Source: a virus
Length of the DNA: 25,799 bases
IMG/VR virus record: IMGVR_UViG_3300037882_000411
Location: 1 to 25,799 of that record
Direction: 5' to 3' (one strand)
Shown here: piece after piece, positions 1-6,651 of the stretch
How positions within the stretch are numbered: the stretch's first letter is position 1
How the letters are laid out: each line of letters begins with the position of its first letter
Made by a program: the position numbers and the translations under genes
The notes under the pieces: model-generated
The model's database searches: none
The model's input: the letters and a program-made list of their open reading frames with translations, nothing else
What the model was told of the DNA's origin: nothing

Positions 1-153
1 CTCCTCAACCCGCGTCACGCGCCAGAGCTGCGTCTTGACCCCATGCCGCTGGGCGTGTTGCTCCTGGTATTGCTTGGCGCGCGTTACGTCGTCGAACGAC
101 AGCATGGGCCGGCCGGATTGGCTGCGGAGTTCGTAGGCGGTGGCGGGGGTCAT
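1..153 (-). CDS. Small phage protein, 3' part beyond left edge
   Basis: Reading leftward from the ATG at 153, 51 codons stay open to the window edge, so the gene is truncated here. The ATG overlaps the TGA of the upstream gene (ATGA), the same coupling used throughout this operon, which supports the start. The visible peptide begins MTPATAYELRSQSG and contains a charged stretch around residues 22-40 (DDVTRAKQYQEQHAQRHG). I recognise no domain. It is the most distal visible member of the leftward early operon, so a recombination or accessory early role is possible but not shown. Confidence 0.6.
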   Translation of the reverse strand, partial: MTPATAYELRSQSGRPMLSFDDVTRAKQYQEQHAQRHGVKTQLWRVTRVEE

Positions 154-485
154 GCTGCGAGCCTGTCCGCGACCAGCTTGGTGTAACCGATGATGTCATG
201 CCAGCTATCGTGATAGTCAGGATCGCCGTTCAGGATGCGACCGGCCTTGTGCGCGATCATTTCCAGCGTTTCGCGCTGATCATCGGCCAGCTTTGACCAG
301 TTCGGGCTATCGGCCATCGCCCGCTTGATCGCCTGCGTGATGCGAGCGTGTTCATCGAACGAGCCGTAGCGCGAGCCGCGTTCTGCCAGCGTGGTCTCGA
401 TGCTGGGCACATCACCGCAAGCGCCGCAAGCCAAGCCTGCCGGGATGCCGTGGTGACATTCGAGAAGTAGATCTTGCTTGCTCAT
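150..485 (-). CDS. DUF6378-type phage protein
   Basis: A 111-residue protein. Residues about 30-110 resemble the small phage family DUF6378: a YGSFDEHARITQ segment, then QRETLEMIAHKAGRIL, then a DSWHDIIGYTKLV tail. The family is common in early regions of phages and has no established function. The N-terminus has an extra Cys-rich piece (ECHHG...LACGACGD) that could bind a metal. The start at 485 has only a weak ribosome-binding site, and 55 bases separate it from recT. The gene ends with ATGA overlap into the next gene, so translation is probably coupled. Family assignment is from pattern recognition and is fairly secure; function is unknown. Confidence 0.75.
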   Translation of the reverse strand: MSKQDLLLECHHGIPAGLACGACGDVPSIETTLAERGSRYGSFDEHARITQAIKRAMADSPNWSKLADDQRETLEMIAHKAGRILNGDPDYHDSWHDIIGYTKLVADRLAA

Positions 486-494
486 TGAAAACTA

Positions 495-525
495 CGCCCG
501 GACTATCCTTGCGGTCGCCCGGGCG
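495..525. other. Small inverted repeat between recT and the DUF6378 gene
   Basis: CGCCCGG at 495-501 and CCGGGCG at 519-525 are complementary (7 bp stem, 17-base loop) in the only real gap of the leftward operon. No T-run follows on the minus strand, so it does not look like an intrinsic terminator. It could be an mRNA-processing or stabilising hairpin, or chance in GC-rich DNA. Confidence 0.3.
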
Positions 526-540
526 CTCCCTTGGTGGAAA

Positions 541-1410
541 TTACTGCTCTGCCCAATCCGCCGCATCCGTGAAGCCCTCGCCCATGTCGGCGTCGGGTTT
601 TCCTTCGGGTTCGTGGGCGGGTTCGGAGCCTTCCTCGACTTCGGCATCCTCGATTGTGTCCTCGAGCGCCTCGAGCCGCGACTTCGGCGCGCTGGCCTCG
701 CCTTCGATCAGCGTAAGATCAGGCTGGCCGGTCGGCGGCGTCATCGTTGCGTCACGCTGGAATACATCTTCCTCGAGGTCGGTGGACATCGGCAGGCGCT
801 TGGACAGGCGGCGCATAACGGTCTTGCGGGCCATTTCGCTCCACCATGCCGCCCACGGTCCATTGCGGCCGGAACGCGACACGGCGCGGACCTTCTCGAT
901 TTCCTCAAGGCTCATGACCTCGAGCAGCTTCTCGCCGTTGGACAGGACCGCCGTGGCATAGGCACCGATGGCCTTGCCGCGCGGCTTGTCGAGCGCTGGC
1001 GGGATATGCTCCACGTCCTCGTCGAAGCCGTAGCGGACGACAAAGTGATCAGCTTCATAAACCACCTGCGCGCTGATCTTGGCGACATCGCCAGACTGCC
1101 GGATCTTCTTCAAGATGCCCGCGATCATCGGCATGGCCTGCGCCTTGTTGCCGAACAGGACCAGCGCGGCCTCGCGCCCATCGGGAAGCAAGCCATCCTG
1201 CGCGAGCCGAACGATGGCGCCGAACAGCGAGCGCCGGTCTGCGTTCTGCAAGTCGGGGTTGTTCTGGATCGCGGTCATGGCGACTCGCGTGAACTTCTCG
1301 GGCGTGACGTGCGCCGGGAGCGCGGCCTTCAATTCGGGAGCCATCGCTGTGAGGTTCTGGCGGATCACCTGCACCGGGTTTTCGCGGCGCTCTGCAACTG
1401 CATTTGCCAT
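541..1410 (-). CDS. recT: RecT-family single-strand annealing protein
   Basis: A 289-residue protein with the RecT domain over about residues 25-230. Recognisable segments are TPEKFTRVAMTAIQNNPDL, then SLFGAIVRLAQDGLLPDGREA, the QAMPMIAGILKKIRQSG stretch, and PWAAWWSEMARKTVMRRLSK near the end of the domain. RecT proteins coat single-stranded DNA and anneal it during phage recombination and DNA repair. The C-terminal 50 residues are highly acidic (EDTIEDAEVEEG and following), as in many single-strand-DNA-handling proteins whose acidic tails recruit partners. The ATG overlaps the TAA of the upstream exonuclease by one base (TAATG), so the two are made together as a RecE/RecT-like pair. Length is typical of the family. 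Confidence 0.93.
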   Translation of the reverse strand: MANAVAERRENPVQVIRQNLTAMAPELKAALPAHVTPEKFTRVAMTAIQNNPDLQNADRRSLFGAIVRLAQDGLLPDGREAALVLFGNKAQAMPMIAGILKKIRQSGDVAKISAQVVYEADHFVVRYGFDEDVEHIPPALDKPRGKAIGAYATAVLSNGEKLLEVMSLEEIEKVRAVSRSGRNGPWAAWWSEMARKTVMRRLSKRLPMSTDLEEDVFQRDATMTPPTGQPDLTLIEGEASAPKSRLEALEDTIEDAEVEEGSEPAHEPEGKPDADMGEGFTDAADWAEQ

Positions 1411-2348
1411 TATTTCGCTTCCTTCTCTTTGACTGCAAATCGGCGGTAGGATTTCCGCCCGTTGATCGTATTGCCGACCATGTCGGGCGTGATCACGGTG
1501 TCGGGGATGGCCTTCACGGTCGCGGCCTTGATCGTGAAGCCGTCGAGCAACGCGACCTCGGCGTGGCCCAGCTTCTCCATCAGCTCGGCCTTGGCGGCAT
1601 CGCGGCGCTTGGCGGCTTCCTTGCTTTCGGCATCGGCGCGCAGAAATTCGGCGGCGGCGATATGCGCCAGGTTGTCCAGTTTCAGGTCGATGACCGCGCC
1701 GTCGCTGTCGGCATAGATTTCGCGGATCGTCTCGCCGTCGCGGGTGTAATCGGCGGGCGGCGGCTTTCCGGCATGAACGCTGGCCCAGAACGCTTCGACG
1801 CGCTTTTCGATCTCCGCGTAGAGCTTGGGTCGGAAATCATACTGGAACCGCTCGAGCTTGTTTCCGCCGACCAGCACAAGGACATCGCCCCAAGTCACGC
1901 CGTCGAGACCTTGATAGGTCTGGCTCTGCAACAGGTAGTTCAGCGGGGGTTCGTCGCCCCAAGATTTGCGGACCAGCCAATCGGCCATCTTGACCTCAAC
2001 CACGCCGGGGCCGCGCTGGGGACAGATGACGCGGCGATCGGGATGACCGCCAAGGCCTTTGCCATTCGACAGCGGCGGATCAGCCGGTTCGCGGTCGATG
2101 TAGCCATAACGTTCCTTGGCGGCGTCGATAATCGCAGCCTCGAGTTTCACGCCCCAATAGATGCGCTCATTCTCGGGGTTGCCGTCATCGCTGACCGCGT
2201 TGAATTCGGGAACGGCGATGGTGCCGGTCTTGCGGTGATACAGTTCGAAGTGGGTGAGCCAAGGTGAGGCGTCGAACAAGGCGGCGACTTCACCTGCGCC
2301 GACATGGGCAGCGCGAAACAGGGCGTCTTTGGATACGGGTGCGTTCAT
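1410..2348 (-). CDS. YqaJ-type viral recombinase / exonuclease
   Basis: A 312-residue nuclease of the PD-(D/E)XK superfamily, YqaJ/lambda-exonuclease type. Seen motifs are E70 in the early helix (GVKLEAAI), D104 in GGHPDRR, E118-x-K120 in GVVEVKMAD, and a Gln-rich YLLQSQTYQ helix after the core. This enzyme would resect double-stranded ends to single strands for the RecT protein encoded immediately downstream. An in-frame ATG exists 15 codons earlier, but the start at 2348 is preferred: GAGGAG lies 6 bases upstream, and the longer form would begin inside the preceding small gene. The last third (after about residue 210) is charged and helical, including an Ala/Glu/Lys-rich stretch that may be coiled coil. 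It is translationally coupled to recT. Confidence 0.9.
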   Translation of the reverse strand: MNAPVSKDALFRAAHVGAGEVAALFDASPWLTHFELYHRKTGTIAVPEFNAVSDDGNPENERIYWGVKLEAAIIDAAKERYGYIDREPADPPLSNGKGLGGHPDRRVICPQRGPGVVEVKMADWLVRKSWGDEPPLNYLLQSQTYQGLDGVTWGDVLVLVGGNKLERFQYDFRPKLYAEIEKRVEAFWASVHAGKPPPADYTRDGETIREIYADSDGAVIDLKLDNLAHIAAAEFLRADAESKEAAKRRDAAKAELMEKLGHAEVALLDGFTIKAATVKAIPDTVITPDMVGNTINGRKSYRRFAVKEKEAK

Positions 2349-2358
2349 GGTTCGCTCC

Positions 2359-2454
2359 TCAAAAAATCGCGCACAGGCCAGCGACAAGCGCAAAGCCGGC
2401 GATGAAGATGAACACGGCGTAGGATGCCTCGGCGCGGGCTTGGCGGGGGGTCAT
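2359..2454 (-). CDS. 31-residue single-span membrane peptide
   Basis: A 31-residue ORF with a basic N-terminus (MTPRQARAEAS) and one hydrophobic segment, about residues 12-31, predicted to span the inner membrane (N-in by the positive-inside rule). The ATG at 2454 overlaps the TGA of the upstream gene (ATGA), and GGGAGGG lies a few bases upstream, a good ribosome-binding site. A longer in-frame reading to 2664 exists but lacks such support. It sits 10 bases before the exonuclease start. The family is not recognised. Its function in the early operon could be host takeover or superinfection related, but this is not shown. Confidence 0.55.
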   Translation of the reverse strand: MTPRQARAEASYAVFIFIAGFALVAGLCAIF

Positions 2455-2612
2455 GCTGCCCTCCCACAATGCGGACAGGGTGCATTCTCCGGGCCGTACA
2501 GCGCGTCGAAGAACGGCTTGTTGGCGATGCGCCATGCGCGGGCATAAGCGATGCCATCGGCTGCTTTCTTGCGGCGCACTTCGACGCTGCGGACGTGCCC
2601 GGGGACGTTCAT
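2451..2612 (-). CDS. Small protein with C-terminal CPHC motif
   Basis: A 53-residue protein starting MNVPGHVRSVEVRRKK and ending with a CPHCGR motif plus short tail, suggesting half of a zinc ribbon or a metal-binding dimer interface. Its ATG overlaps the TGA of the upstream gene and its TGA overlaps the ATG of the next (ATGA at both ends), strong evidence that it is a real operon member although short. No family is recognised. The middle (AYARAWRIANKPFFDALYG) is aromatic and probably helical. Confidence 0.6.
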   Translation of the reverse strand: MNVPGHVRSVEVRRKKAADGIAYARAWRIANKPFFDALYGPENAPCPHCGRAA

Positions 2613-2803
2613 GCCCAAGACTCCCGCTCAAGCTGCGCGCGGCGTTCCGGTGACAGGCTGGCAAGGTGCTGCGAGGCTAGTTCGGCCTCATACCAGCGCT
2701 GATTGCCTTCGCTGTCGGGCTCGGGGTCAGAGCCGCCCCATGCGTCGGCCTTGATCTGGCGTTCGGCGGCTTGCAGCGCGCGGGCTTCTCGGCGCGCGCT
2801 CAC
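2609..2803 (-). CDS. Small charged early protein
   Basis: A 64-residue highly charged protein: basic N-terminus (MSARREARALQAAERQIKAD), an acidic DPEPDSEG linker around residue 28, and a helical C-terminus (LASQHLASLSPERRAQLERE). ATGA overlaps link it to the genes on both sides. There is no cysteine, membrane span or recognised domain. The predicted helices may form a coiled coil. Function unknown. Confidence 0.6.
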   Translation of the reverse strand: MSARREARALQAAERQIKADAWGGSDPEPDSEGNQRWYEAELASQHLASLSPERRAQLERESWA

Positions 2804-3207
2804 CAGACCGACTCCATCTGCCGGTCTTTCTGGATCTGGCGACCCTCACCGATGGCCTTGTGCAGCGCGGTGCGAACCTCAGCCCGGATCGCTGCCCATT
2901 CGTCGGAGTTATCCCAATGCGTCCGCCATGCGCTTTCCGTTCCCGGGTTGCCCATCGGATCGCCGAACAGCGCGCCAAGCAATGCGCTCGGCATGACGAC
3001 GCGGTCGGTCGGGTATGGCACCATCGCATCACGGTCGGAAATGTGCAGTGCGAACAGCGCGACCAGCTTGTTCACGTCCCGGCCTTCGTATTCGGCCCAG
3101 CGATCGGTGTTCAGCGGGTACTGGTGTTCGTAGTGCTTGATCGCGGGGCGCGGCATCTTGGTGAGGATGACCAAGGCTTGCGGGGTGGTGTGCCAGGGGG
3201 GTTGCAT
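2800..3207 (-). CDS. First gene of the leftward early operon, unknown function
   Basis: A 135-residue protein beginning MQPPWHTTPQALVIL. The start at 3207 is chosen because GGAG lies 9 bases upstream. The longer in-frame start at 3258 would place the N-terminus inside the operator and promoter sequences. Seen features are a Trp- and aromatic-rich sequence (WAEYEGRD, SAWRTHWDNSDEWAAIRAEV), a central hydrophobic stretch (KLVALFALHI), and a charged helical C-terminus. I do not recognise a family. As the promoter-proximal gene of the leftward operon it is expressed first after derepression and corresponds in position to lambda N, but nothing in the sequence indicates antitermination. Confidence 0.7.
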   Translation of the reverse strand: MQPPWHTTPQALVILTKMPRPAIKHYEHQYPLNTDRWAEYEGRDVNKLVALFALHISDRDAMVPYPTDRVVMPSALLGALFGDPMGNPGTESAWRTHWDNSDEWAAIRAEVRTALHKAIGEGRQIQKDRQMESVW

Positions 3208-3229
3208 GGTGCCTGTCTCCGTTTGTTGG

Positions 3230-3263
3230 AGATAGGTTTGGACGATCTGTCCAATCAAGTCAA
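3230..3263 (-). promoter_or_regulatory. Leftward early promoter (PL)
   Basis: A minus-strand TTGACT at 3263-3258 could be the -35 element. The matching -10 is not clear: candidates lie in the AACCTATC stretch at about 3238-3231. The placement is inferred mainly from the operator pair covering it and the gene start at 3207 downstream. The leader would carry the GGAG ribosome-binding site of the first gene. Confidence 0.5.
3238..3254. promoter_or_regulatory. Repressor operator, left site 1
   Basis: A 17-bp palindrome TTGGAC-GATCT-GTCCAA. Together with 3262-3278 it forms a pair 24 bp centre to centre upstream of the leftward operon. The half-site TTGGAC is identical to that of the right operator, so one dimeric HTH protein (the repressor and/or Cro-like protein) probably binds all three. 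Confidence 0.82.
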
Positions 3264-3278
3264 GGACAATTTGTCCAA
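3262..3278. promoter_or_regulatory. Repressor operator, left site 2
   Basis: A 17-bp imperfect palindrome AAGGAC-AATTT-GTCCAA, with two deviations from the other sites in one half. It overlaps the likely minus-strand -35 (TTGACT, 3263 to 3258) of the leftward promoter and begins just after the repressor stop codon. The weaker half-site may give graded occupancy. Confidence 0.78.
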
Positions 3279-3282
3279 TATA

Positions 3283-3555
3283 TTATGCGCGCATTTTCTC
3301 CGCAGGATCGGCGGTTTTACGTGGTTTGCGAGCCTTTCCCGTCAACAAGTGTTCCAGGTCGCACCCGACAATCGCGCAAAATCTTTCCATCAGATAGGCG
3401 GGAATTGGCGAGCGGTATTCATATTTGCGATAGCGGTCTGGCGGCAAGGCTAGGGCGGTTGCCATCTGTGCCGACGTATAGCCGCGATCATTGCGGAGCT
3501 GGTGAACGCGCGCGCATAGCGCCTCGTTGAACATGGCTTCTTCGTTGCTGGTCAT
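3283..3555 (-). CDS. HTH repressor (CI-like)
   Basis: A 90-residue protein with an XRE/lambda-repressor-like helix-turn-helix, about residues 13-72: ARVHQLRNDRGYTSAQMATA, then PDRYRKYEYRS as the recognition region, then LMERFCAIVGCDLEHLLTG. A basic tail (KARKPRKTADPAEKMRA) follows. There is no C-terminal LexA-like protease domain, so RecA-driven self-cleavage is not expected and induction must work otherwise. The gene lies leftward between the two operator clusters, the same topology as lambda cI between OR and OL. The start at 3555 is chosen over an upstream in-frame ATG at 3654, because the longer form would read through the right operator and promoter. The ribosome-binding site is weak; MFNEALC seven codons later is an alternative start. 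Confidence 0.8.
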   Translation of the reverse strand: MTSNEEAMFNEALCARVHQLRNDRGYTSAQMATALALPPDRYRKYEYRSPIPAYLMERFCAIVGCDLEHLLTGKARKPRKTADPAEKMRA

Positions 3556-3606
3556 GCCTGAAAACCTAGGCGAGACGGCGATTTGGTTCCTTAGACAAAA
3601 AGGCGC

Positions 3607-3636
3607 TTGACCTTTGGACGATTTGTCCAATACAAG
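3607..3636 (+). promoter_or_regulatory. Rightward early promoter (PR), probably leaderless
   Basis: TTGACC (3607-3612) as -35, an 18-base spacer, and TACAAG (3631-3636) as -10. The spacer is filled by the right operator, so repressor binding would block polymerase directly. The expected transcription start, 6-8 bases after the -10, falls at about 3643, the A of the Cro-like ATG. The mRNA would then be leaderless, or at most carry a couple of leader bases. Confidence 0.65.
3614..3630. promoter_or_regulatory. Repressor operator, right site
   Basis: A 17-bp palindrome TTGGAC-GATTT-GTCCAA, differing from left site 1 by one central base. It occupies the spacer of the rightward promoter. Only one site is visible on the right, against two on the left. 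Confidence 0.83.
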
Positions 3637-3642
3637 AGGGCC

Positions 3643-3855
3643 ATGGCAAATCACCTCACATGGCAGCTAGTTGATAGTGTTGCAGCCGATCTCGGCGCGC
3701 AGGAAAGCGCCCGTCTCAAGTGGCGGCAAAAGGGCCGAGGCGTTCCGGCGCAATGGCAACTGAACATCACCCGCGAGCTTATGGCGCGCGGCGTTCCTGT
3801 CTCGCTGGATGATTTCTCCAAGCTGGAATCTACGCCGGGGAGGATCGCAGCATGA
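3643..3855 (+). CDS. Cro-like small HTH protein
   Basis: A 70-residue protein starting MANHLTWQLVDSVAADLG. The central KWRQKGRGVPAQWQLNITRE segment matches the style of short Cro/YdaS-like regulators in proteobacterial prophages, where Trp-Arg-Gln before a short turn marks the recognition helix. It is read divergently from the repressor, directly after the right operator, exactly where lambda Cro lies. An earlier in-frame start at 3607 would overlap the promoter and is rejected. AAGAGGG is only 3 bases from the ATG, too close for an ideal ribosome-binding site, in line with leaderless translation. The stop overlaps the next ATG (ATGA). Confidence 0.75.
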   Translation: MANHLTWQLVDSVAADLGAQESARLKWRQKGRGVPAQWQLNITRELMARGVPVSLDDFSKLESTPGRIAA

Positions 3856-3992
3856 GCGCCCCGCAAATCATCCTCGTCGCGCTCGTCATCTGCGCCAGCG
3901 TTGTCGCCTTCCTCGTGAAGACCGCGCCGCTTGGGTACGAAACCGACGAAGGCTTTCACTACGGCGAGCCGCCGCACGACCACGGGGCTTAA
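3852..3992 (+). CDS. Small single-span membrane protein
   Basis: A 46-residue protein. Residues about 5-22 (QIILVALVICASVVAFLV) form one hydrophobic segment. The remainder is acidic and His-rich (DEGFHYGEPPHDHGA) and could lie on the periplasmic side. The ATG overlaps the TGA of the Cro-like gene. No family is recognised. A short membrane protein made first after derepression could alter the envelope, but this is inference only. Confidence 0.6.
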   Translation: MSAPQIILVALVICASVVAFLVKTAPLGYETDEGFHYGEPPHDHGA

Positions 3993-3995
3993 CCC

Positions 3996-4130
3996 ATGCG
4001 CGGGGGCCAATTCATTCAAACACCGACCGAGGTTTCCCCCCATGTCCACGGTCGGCCGGGAGCGGTGCGCCGCGAGTCCACCGCTCCCGATAATTTTCAA
4101 ACCACAATCCATTCCACAAGCATCACCTGA
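3996..4130 (+). CDS. Possible 44-residue early peptide
   Basis: An open frame beginning MRGGQFIQTPTEVSPHVHGR and ending HSTSIT, starting 3 bases after the previous stop. It has no clear ribosome-binding site and only moderate third-position GC, so coding is uncertain. In its favour, it fills the space between two convincing genes and its composition (charged, no low complexity) is protein-like. If it is not coding, 3993-4145 is a short leader region of about 150 bases before the replication genes. Confidence 0.4.
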   Translation: MRGGQFIQTPTEVSPHVHGRPGAVRRESTAPDNFQTTIHSTSIT

Positions 4131-4145
4131 TCGAAAGGCCTTGCA

Positions 4146-4499
4146 ATGCCGAATTGTGCTCAGTCCCGCGATGGGGCGTTAACCATGGTGAAGGTGAACG
4201 CGAACTCGAAGTTCAACCCGATCGATGCCGCCGAACTGCACCGCGCCGGCAAGACCACGCGCGAAATCGCCGCGCACTTCGGGGTCCAGCCTCCTGCCAT
4301 CACGCGGGCGCTGAACAAGGTCGGCGTCAAGCTGCGCAAGGGCGGCGGTATGTCGGCGGCGCGCAAGGACCGGCTTGCCGAACTGGTGGCCGATGGTGCG
4401 AGCCTTCAAGCTGCCGCCGATACGATGGGCGTGACGCTGCCGCATATCAAGAAGCTGTGGGGCCTGATCTGCGCTGGCATGGGGCGGCAGGCGGTATGA
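4146..4499 (+). CDS. HTH DNA-binding protein, replication operon
   Basis: A 117-residue protein with two helix-turn-helix-like units. The first is AAELHRAGKTTREIAAHFGV plus the following PPAITRALNKVGVKLRKGG, resolvase/HTH_38 style, at about residues 28-65. The second is RLAELVADGASLQAAADTMG plus VTLPHIKKLW, at about residues 75-110. I chose 4146 because AAAGG lies upstream. A start at 4185 (MVKVNANSK) is a real alternative that would remove 13 residues of unremarkable sequence. The stop overlaps the ATG of the next gene. It probably regulates or assists the replication module; the target is unknown. Confidence 0.7.
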   Translation: MPNCAQSRDGALTMVKVNANSKFNPIDAAELHRAGKTTREIAAHFGVQPPAITRALNKVGVKLRKGGGMSAARKDRLAELVADGASLQAAADTMGVTLPHIKKLWGLICAGMGRQAV

Positions 4500-5281
4500 T
4501 AACCTGCAAAACCTGCAACGCCACGCTCGGGCGAGGTAACAAGACCGGCCGTTGCAAGCGGTGCGTTGGCGCATGGGTCGCCAGTCAGCCCGGTTGGCGC
4601 GAGAAACAACGCGACGGCGCTCGCCGGTCGCTGATGGAAAACCCGGAACGCCTCGCCGATCTGCGCAAACGCGCCAAGGCACTGGGCCGCGACAAGTCCG
4701 TGTCTACCAAGCGTTCTGCGCATTTCATCGAGCGGCGCATCTGGGAAATGGGCAGCGCCGCGCAGGGCGCTGGGTCGGCCGCTCGCATCAAGGCCGGTAA
4801 GACGCTCAGTGAAACCCGCATGGCATGGTGCCCACGCGAGCTGCGCGCCGATTATTTCAACCTCGTCCGATCGAAGGGAATGAAGGCCGCCGAGGCCAAG
4901 GCGCTGATCCTCGATCAGCACAAGGTCGACGTTTCCCGCTTCCGGCGCAGCCTGGGTGATGTCGACGAACCGGCGAACGACTGGACGCCGCCTGACGTCG
5001 ACCCGGCATTACCGCTTGAACAGCGCGCATTGGCCTATGCCGCGAAGTGGGCGGGAGTGGCTGTGGCTCAGGTCACCGGCCCGCTGCGCGCCAACAACCT
5101 CGTCCGCGCGCGCTGGATCGTGATGCTGACACTGCGCCGGCAGGGATGGTCACTGAAAAGCATCGCCGCGCTACTCGGCCTCTCTGATCACACAACAGTC
5201 AAGTATGGCCTGAAATGTGCGGCGCCGCTGATCGATGAAGGCGGCGACTTCGCTGCTGTGGTCGAGGCGATAGCAGCATGA
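4496..5281 (+). CDS. Zinc-ribbon protein with DnaA domain IV-like C-terminus
   Basis: A 261-residue protein. An N-terminal zinc ribbon has Cys4, Cys7, Cys20 and Cys23 (CKTC...CKRC). A basic helical middle follows (residues 35-155), then a C-terminal domain at about residues 175-245 that aligns by eye with DnaA domain IV. This contains a VRARWIVMLTLRRQG helix, SLKSIAALLGLSDHTTV as the helix-turn-helix, and the following helix. DHTTV (231-235) is the core of the DnaA signature, whose Asp-His-Thr-Thr residues read the CCACA half of the DnaA box. The AAA+ ATPase domain of DnaA is absent. It is therefore a candidate phage origin-binding or replication-recruiting factor. It is coupled by ATGA overlaps to the HTH gene before and the helicase after. 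Domain IV resemblance is strong; the replication role is inference. Confidence 0.82.
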   Translation: MITCKTCNATLGRGNKTGRCKRCVGAWVASQPGWREKQRDGARRSLMENPERLADLRKRAKALGRDKSVSTKRSAHFIERRIWEMGSAAQGAGSAARIKAGKTLSETRMAWCPRELRADYFNLVRSKGMKAAEAKALILDQHKVDVSRFRRSLGDVDEPANDWTPPDVDPALPLEQRALAYAAKWAGVAVAQVTGPLRANNLVRARWIVMLTLRRQGWSLKSIAALLGLSDHTTVKYGLKCAAPLIDEGGDFAAVVEAIAA

Positions 5282-6651
5282 TCACCTTGCGCCCATACCA
5301 AGAGGCAGTCCTCACTGAAACCCGGCAAACCTATGCCGAACGCCTGCGCGCGGTGCTACTGTGCATGCCGACCGGCGCGGGCAAGACGGTGACGGCCTCG
5401 ACGGTGGTTCACGGCGCAGCGGCAAAGGGCAATGTGACCTGGTGGTTGACGCATCGCCGGGAATTGGCAGCACAGGCCAGCCAGACGTTCCACAATCTCG
5501 GCATTCCGCACGGCACTGTTCAGGCCGGCCATGTCTCGAATCCGCTGGCGATGGTGCAGGTCGCATCGATCCAGACGATTGTCCGCCGCCTCAATGATCT
5601 GCCCGAGCCGGCGCTGATCGTGTTCGACGAAACGCACCATATCGGCGCGGCATCGTGGTCGGCGATCTTTGCCCGCTTCCCGCGCGCCAAGGTGCTGGGC
5701 CTGACTGCAACGCCGTGGCGGCTCGATGGCGTCGGTCTAGGCCGCTGGTATCAGCGCATGGTCATGGGGCCGGCAACGGCTGACCTGATCGGCGAGGGCT
5801 CATTGTCGCCCTACCGCCTGTTCGCGCCCGCCACGCCTGATCTTACGGGTGTTGCCACGGTCGCCGGTGACTTCCAGCGTTCGGCACTGTCGAAGGCGAT
5901 GGACAAGCCCCAGATCGTCGGTGACGCGATCACGCATTACCGCAATCTGTGCAATGGCAAGCGCGCGGTGGCTTTTGCTGCCGGGGTCGAGAATTCCATC
6001 AACATCGCCGCGCAGTTCAATGCTGCCGGGATAGCCGCTGAGCATGTCGATGGTTCGATGTCAGCGGATATTCGTGACGCTGCTGTTGATCGGTTCCGCC
6101 GTGGTGAAACTCTGGTGCTGTCGAATGCCGACCTGTTCGGCGAGGGCTTTGACGTTCCGGCGATTGAGGCGGCGATTTTGTTGCGTCCGACGAAATCTTT
6201 GAGCCTTCATCTGCAACAGGTCGGACGGGCGCTTCGTCCATGTGAGGGCAAGACCGAGGCTATCATTCTGGATCATGCAGGCAATTCTCTGATCCACGGA
6301 CTGCCCGATGATGTCCGTGAGTGGAGCCTCGATGACCGCGAGAAGAAATCACGCGCCGAGAAGTCCGAAGTGCCGGTGAAGCAGTGCAAGGCATGCTTCT
6401 ACGTGTACCGCCCCGCGCCGAAATGTCCGCAGTGTGGCCATGCCGCCCCGGTTCAGGCGCGCGAGATCGAACAGGTCGAGGGGACGTTGCAGGAGATCAC
6501 CAAGGTCGTCTCGATCCAGAAGCGCCGGGAAGTCGGCAAGGCTTCGACGTTGGAGGACTTCCTCAAGATCGCTGCTGAGCGCGGGTACAAACCAGGCTGG
6601 GCCCACCAGATGATGCGGGTCCGGTCTTCGCAGGGTCGGAGGTACGGATGA
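5278..6651 (+). CDS. DEAD/DEAH-box superfamily II helicase
   Basis: A 457-residue helicase. Visible motifs are an RPYQEAV Q-like element at residues 5-11, Walker A PTGAGKT (31-37), DETH (117-120) as motif II, LTATPWR (142-148) as motif III, and the GEGFDVP motif V region (288-294). QQVGRALRP (313-321) is motif VI with the arginine finger. A C-terminal zinc ribbon (residues 370-387, CKAC...CPQC) may grip DNA. These SSL2/RecQ-like phage helicases unwind or remodel duplex or forked DNA and commonly travel with a VRR-NUC nuclease, which follows here. ATGA overlaps occur on both sides. Confidence 0.93.
   Translation: MITLRPYQEAVLTETRQTYAERLRAVLLCMPTGAGKTVTASTVVHGAAAKGNVTWWLTHRRELAAQASQTFHNLGIPHGTVQAGHVSNPLAMVQVASIQTIVRRLNDLPEPALIVFDETHHIGAASWSAIFARFPRAKVLGLTATPWRLDGVGLGRWYQRMVMGPATADLIGEGSLSPYRLFAPATPDLTGVATVAGDFQRSALSKAMDKPQIVGDAITHYRNLCNGKRAVAFAAGVENSINIAAQFNAAGIAAEHVDGSMSADIRDAAVDRFRRGETLVLSNADLFGEGFDVPAIEAAILLRPTKSLSLHLQQVGRALRPCEGKTEAIILDHAGNSLIHGLPDDVREWSLDDREKKSRAEKSEVPVKQCKACFYVYRPAPKCPQCGHAAPVQAREIEQVEGTLQEITKVVSIQKRREVGKASTLEDFLKIAAERGYKPGWAHQMMRVRSSQGRRYG

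Noticed and set aside
478-1449. A 323-codon plus-strand open frame
   Set aside because: It lies opposite recT, has no family resemblance and an Arg/Leu-rich antisense composition typical of the reverse of a GC-rich gene.
1404-2267. A 287-codon plus-strand open frame
   Set aside because: Antisense of the YqaJ-type exonuclease, whose catalytic motifs are clear on the minus strand.
3208-3258. Longer N-terminus for the first leftward gene
   Set aside because: It would run through the operators, and the internal ATG at 3207 has a well-spaced GGAG.
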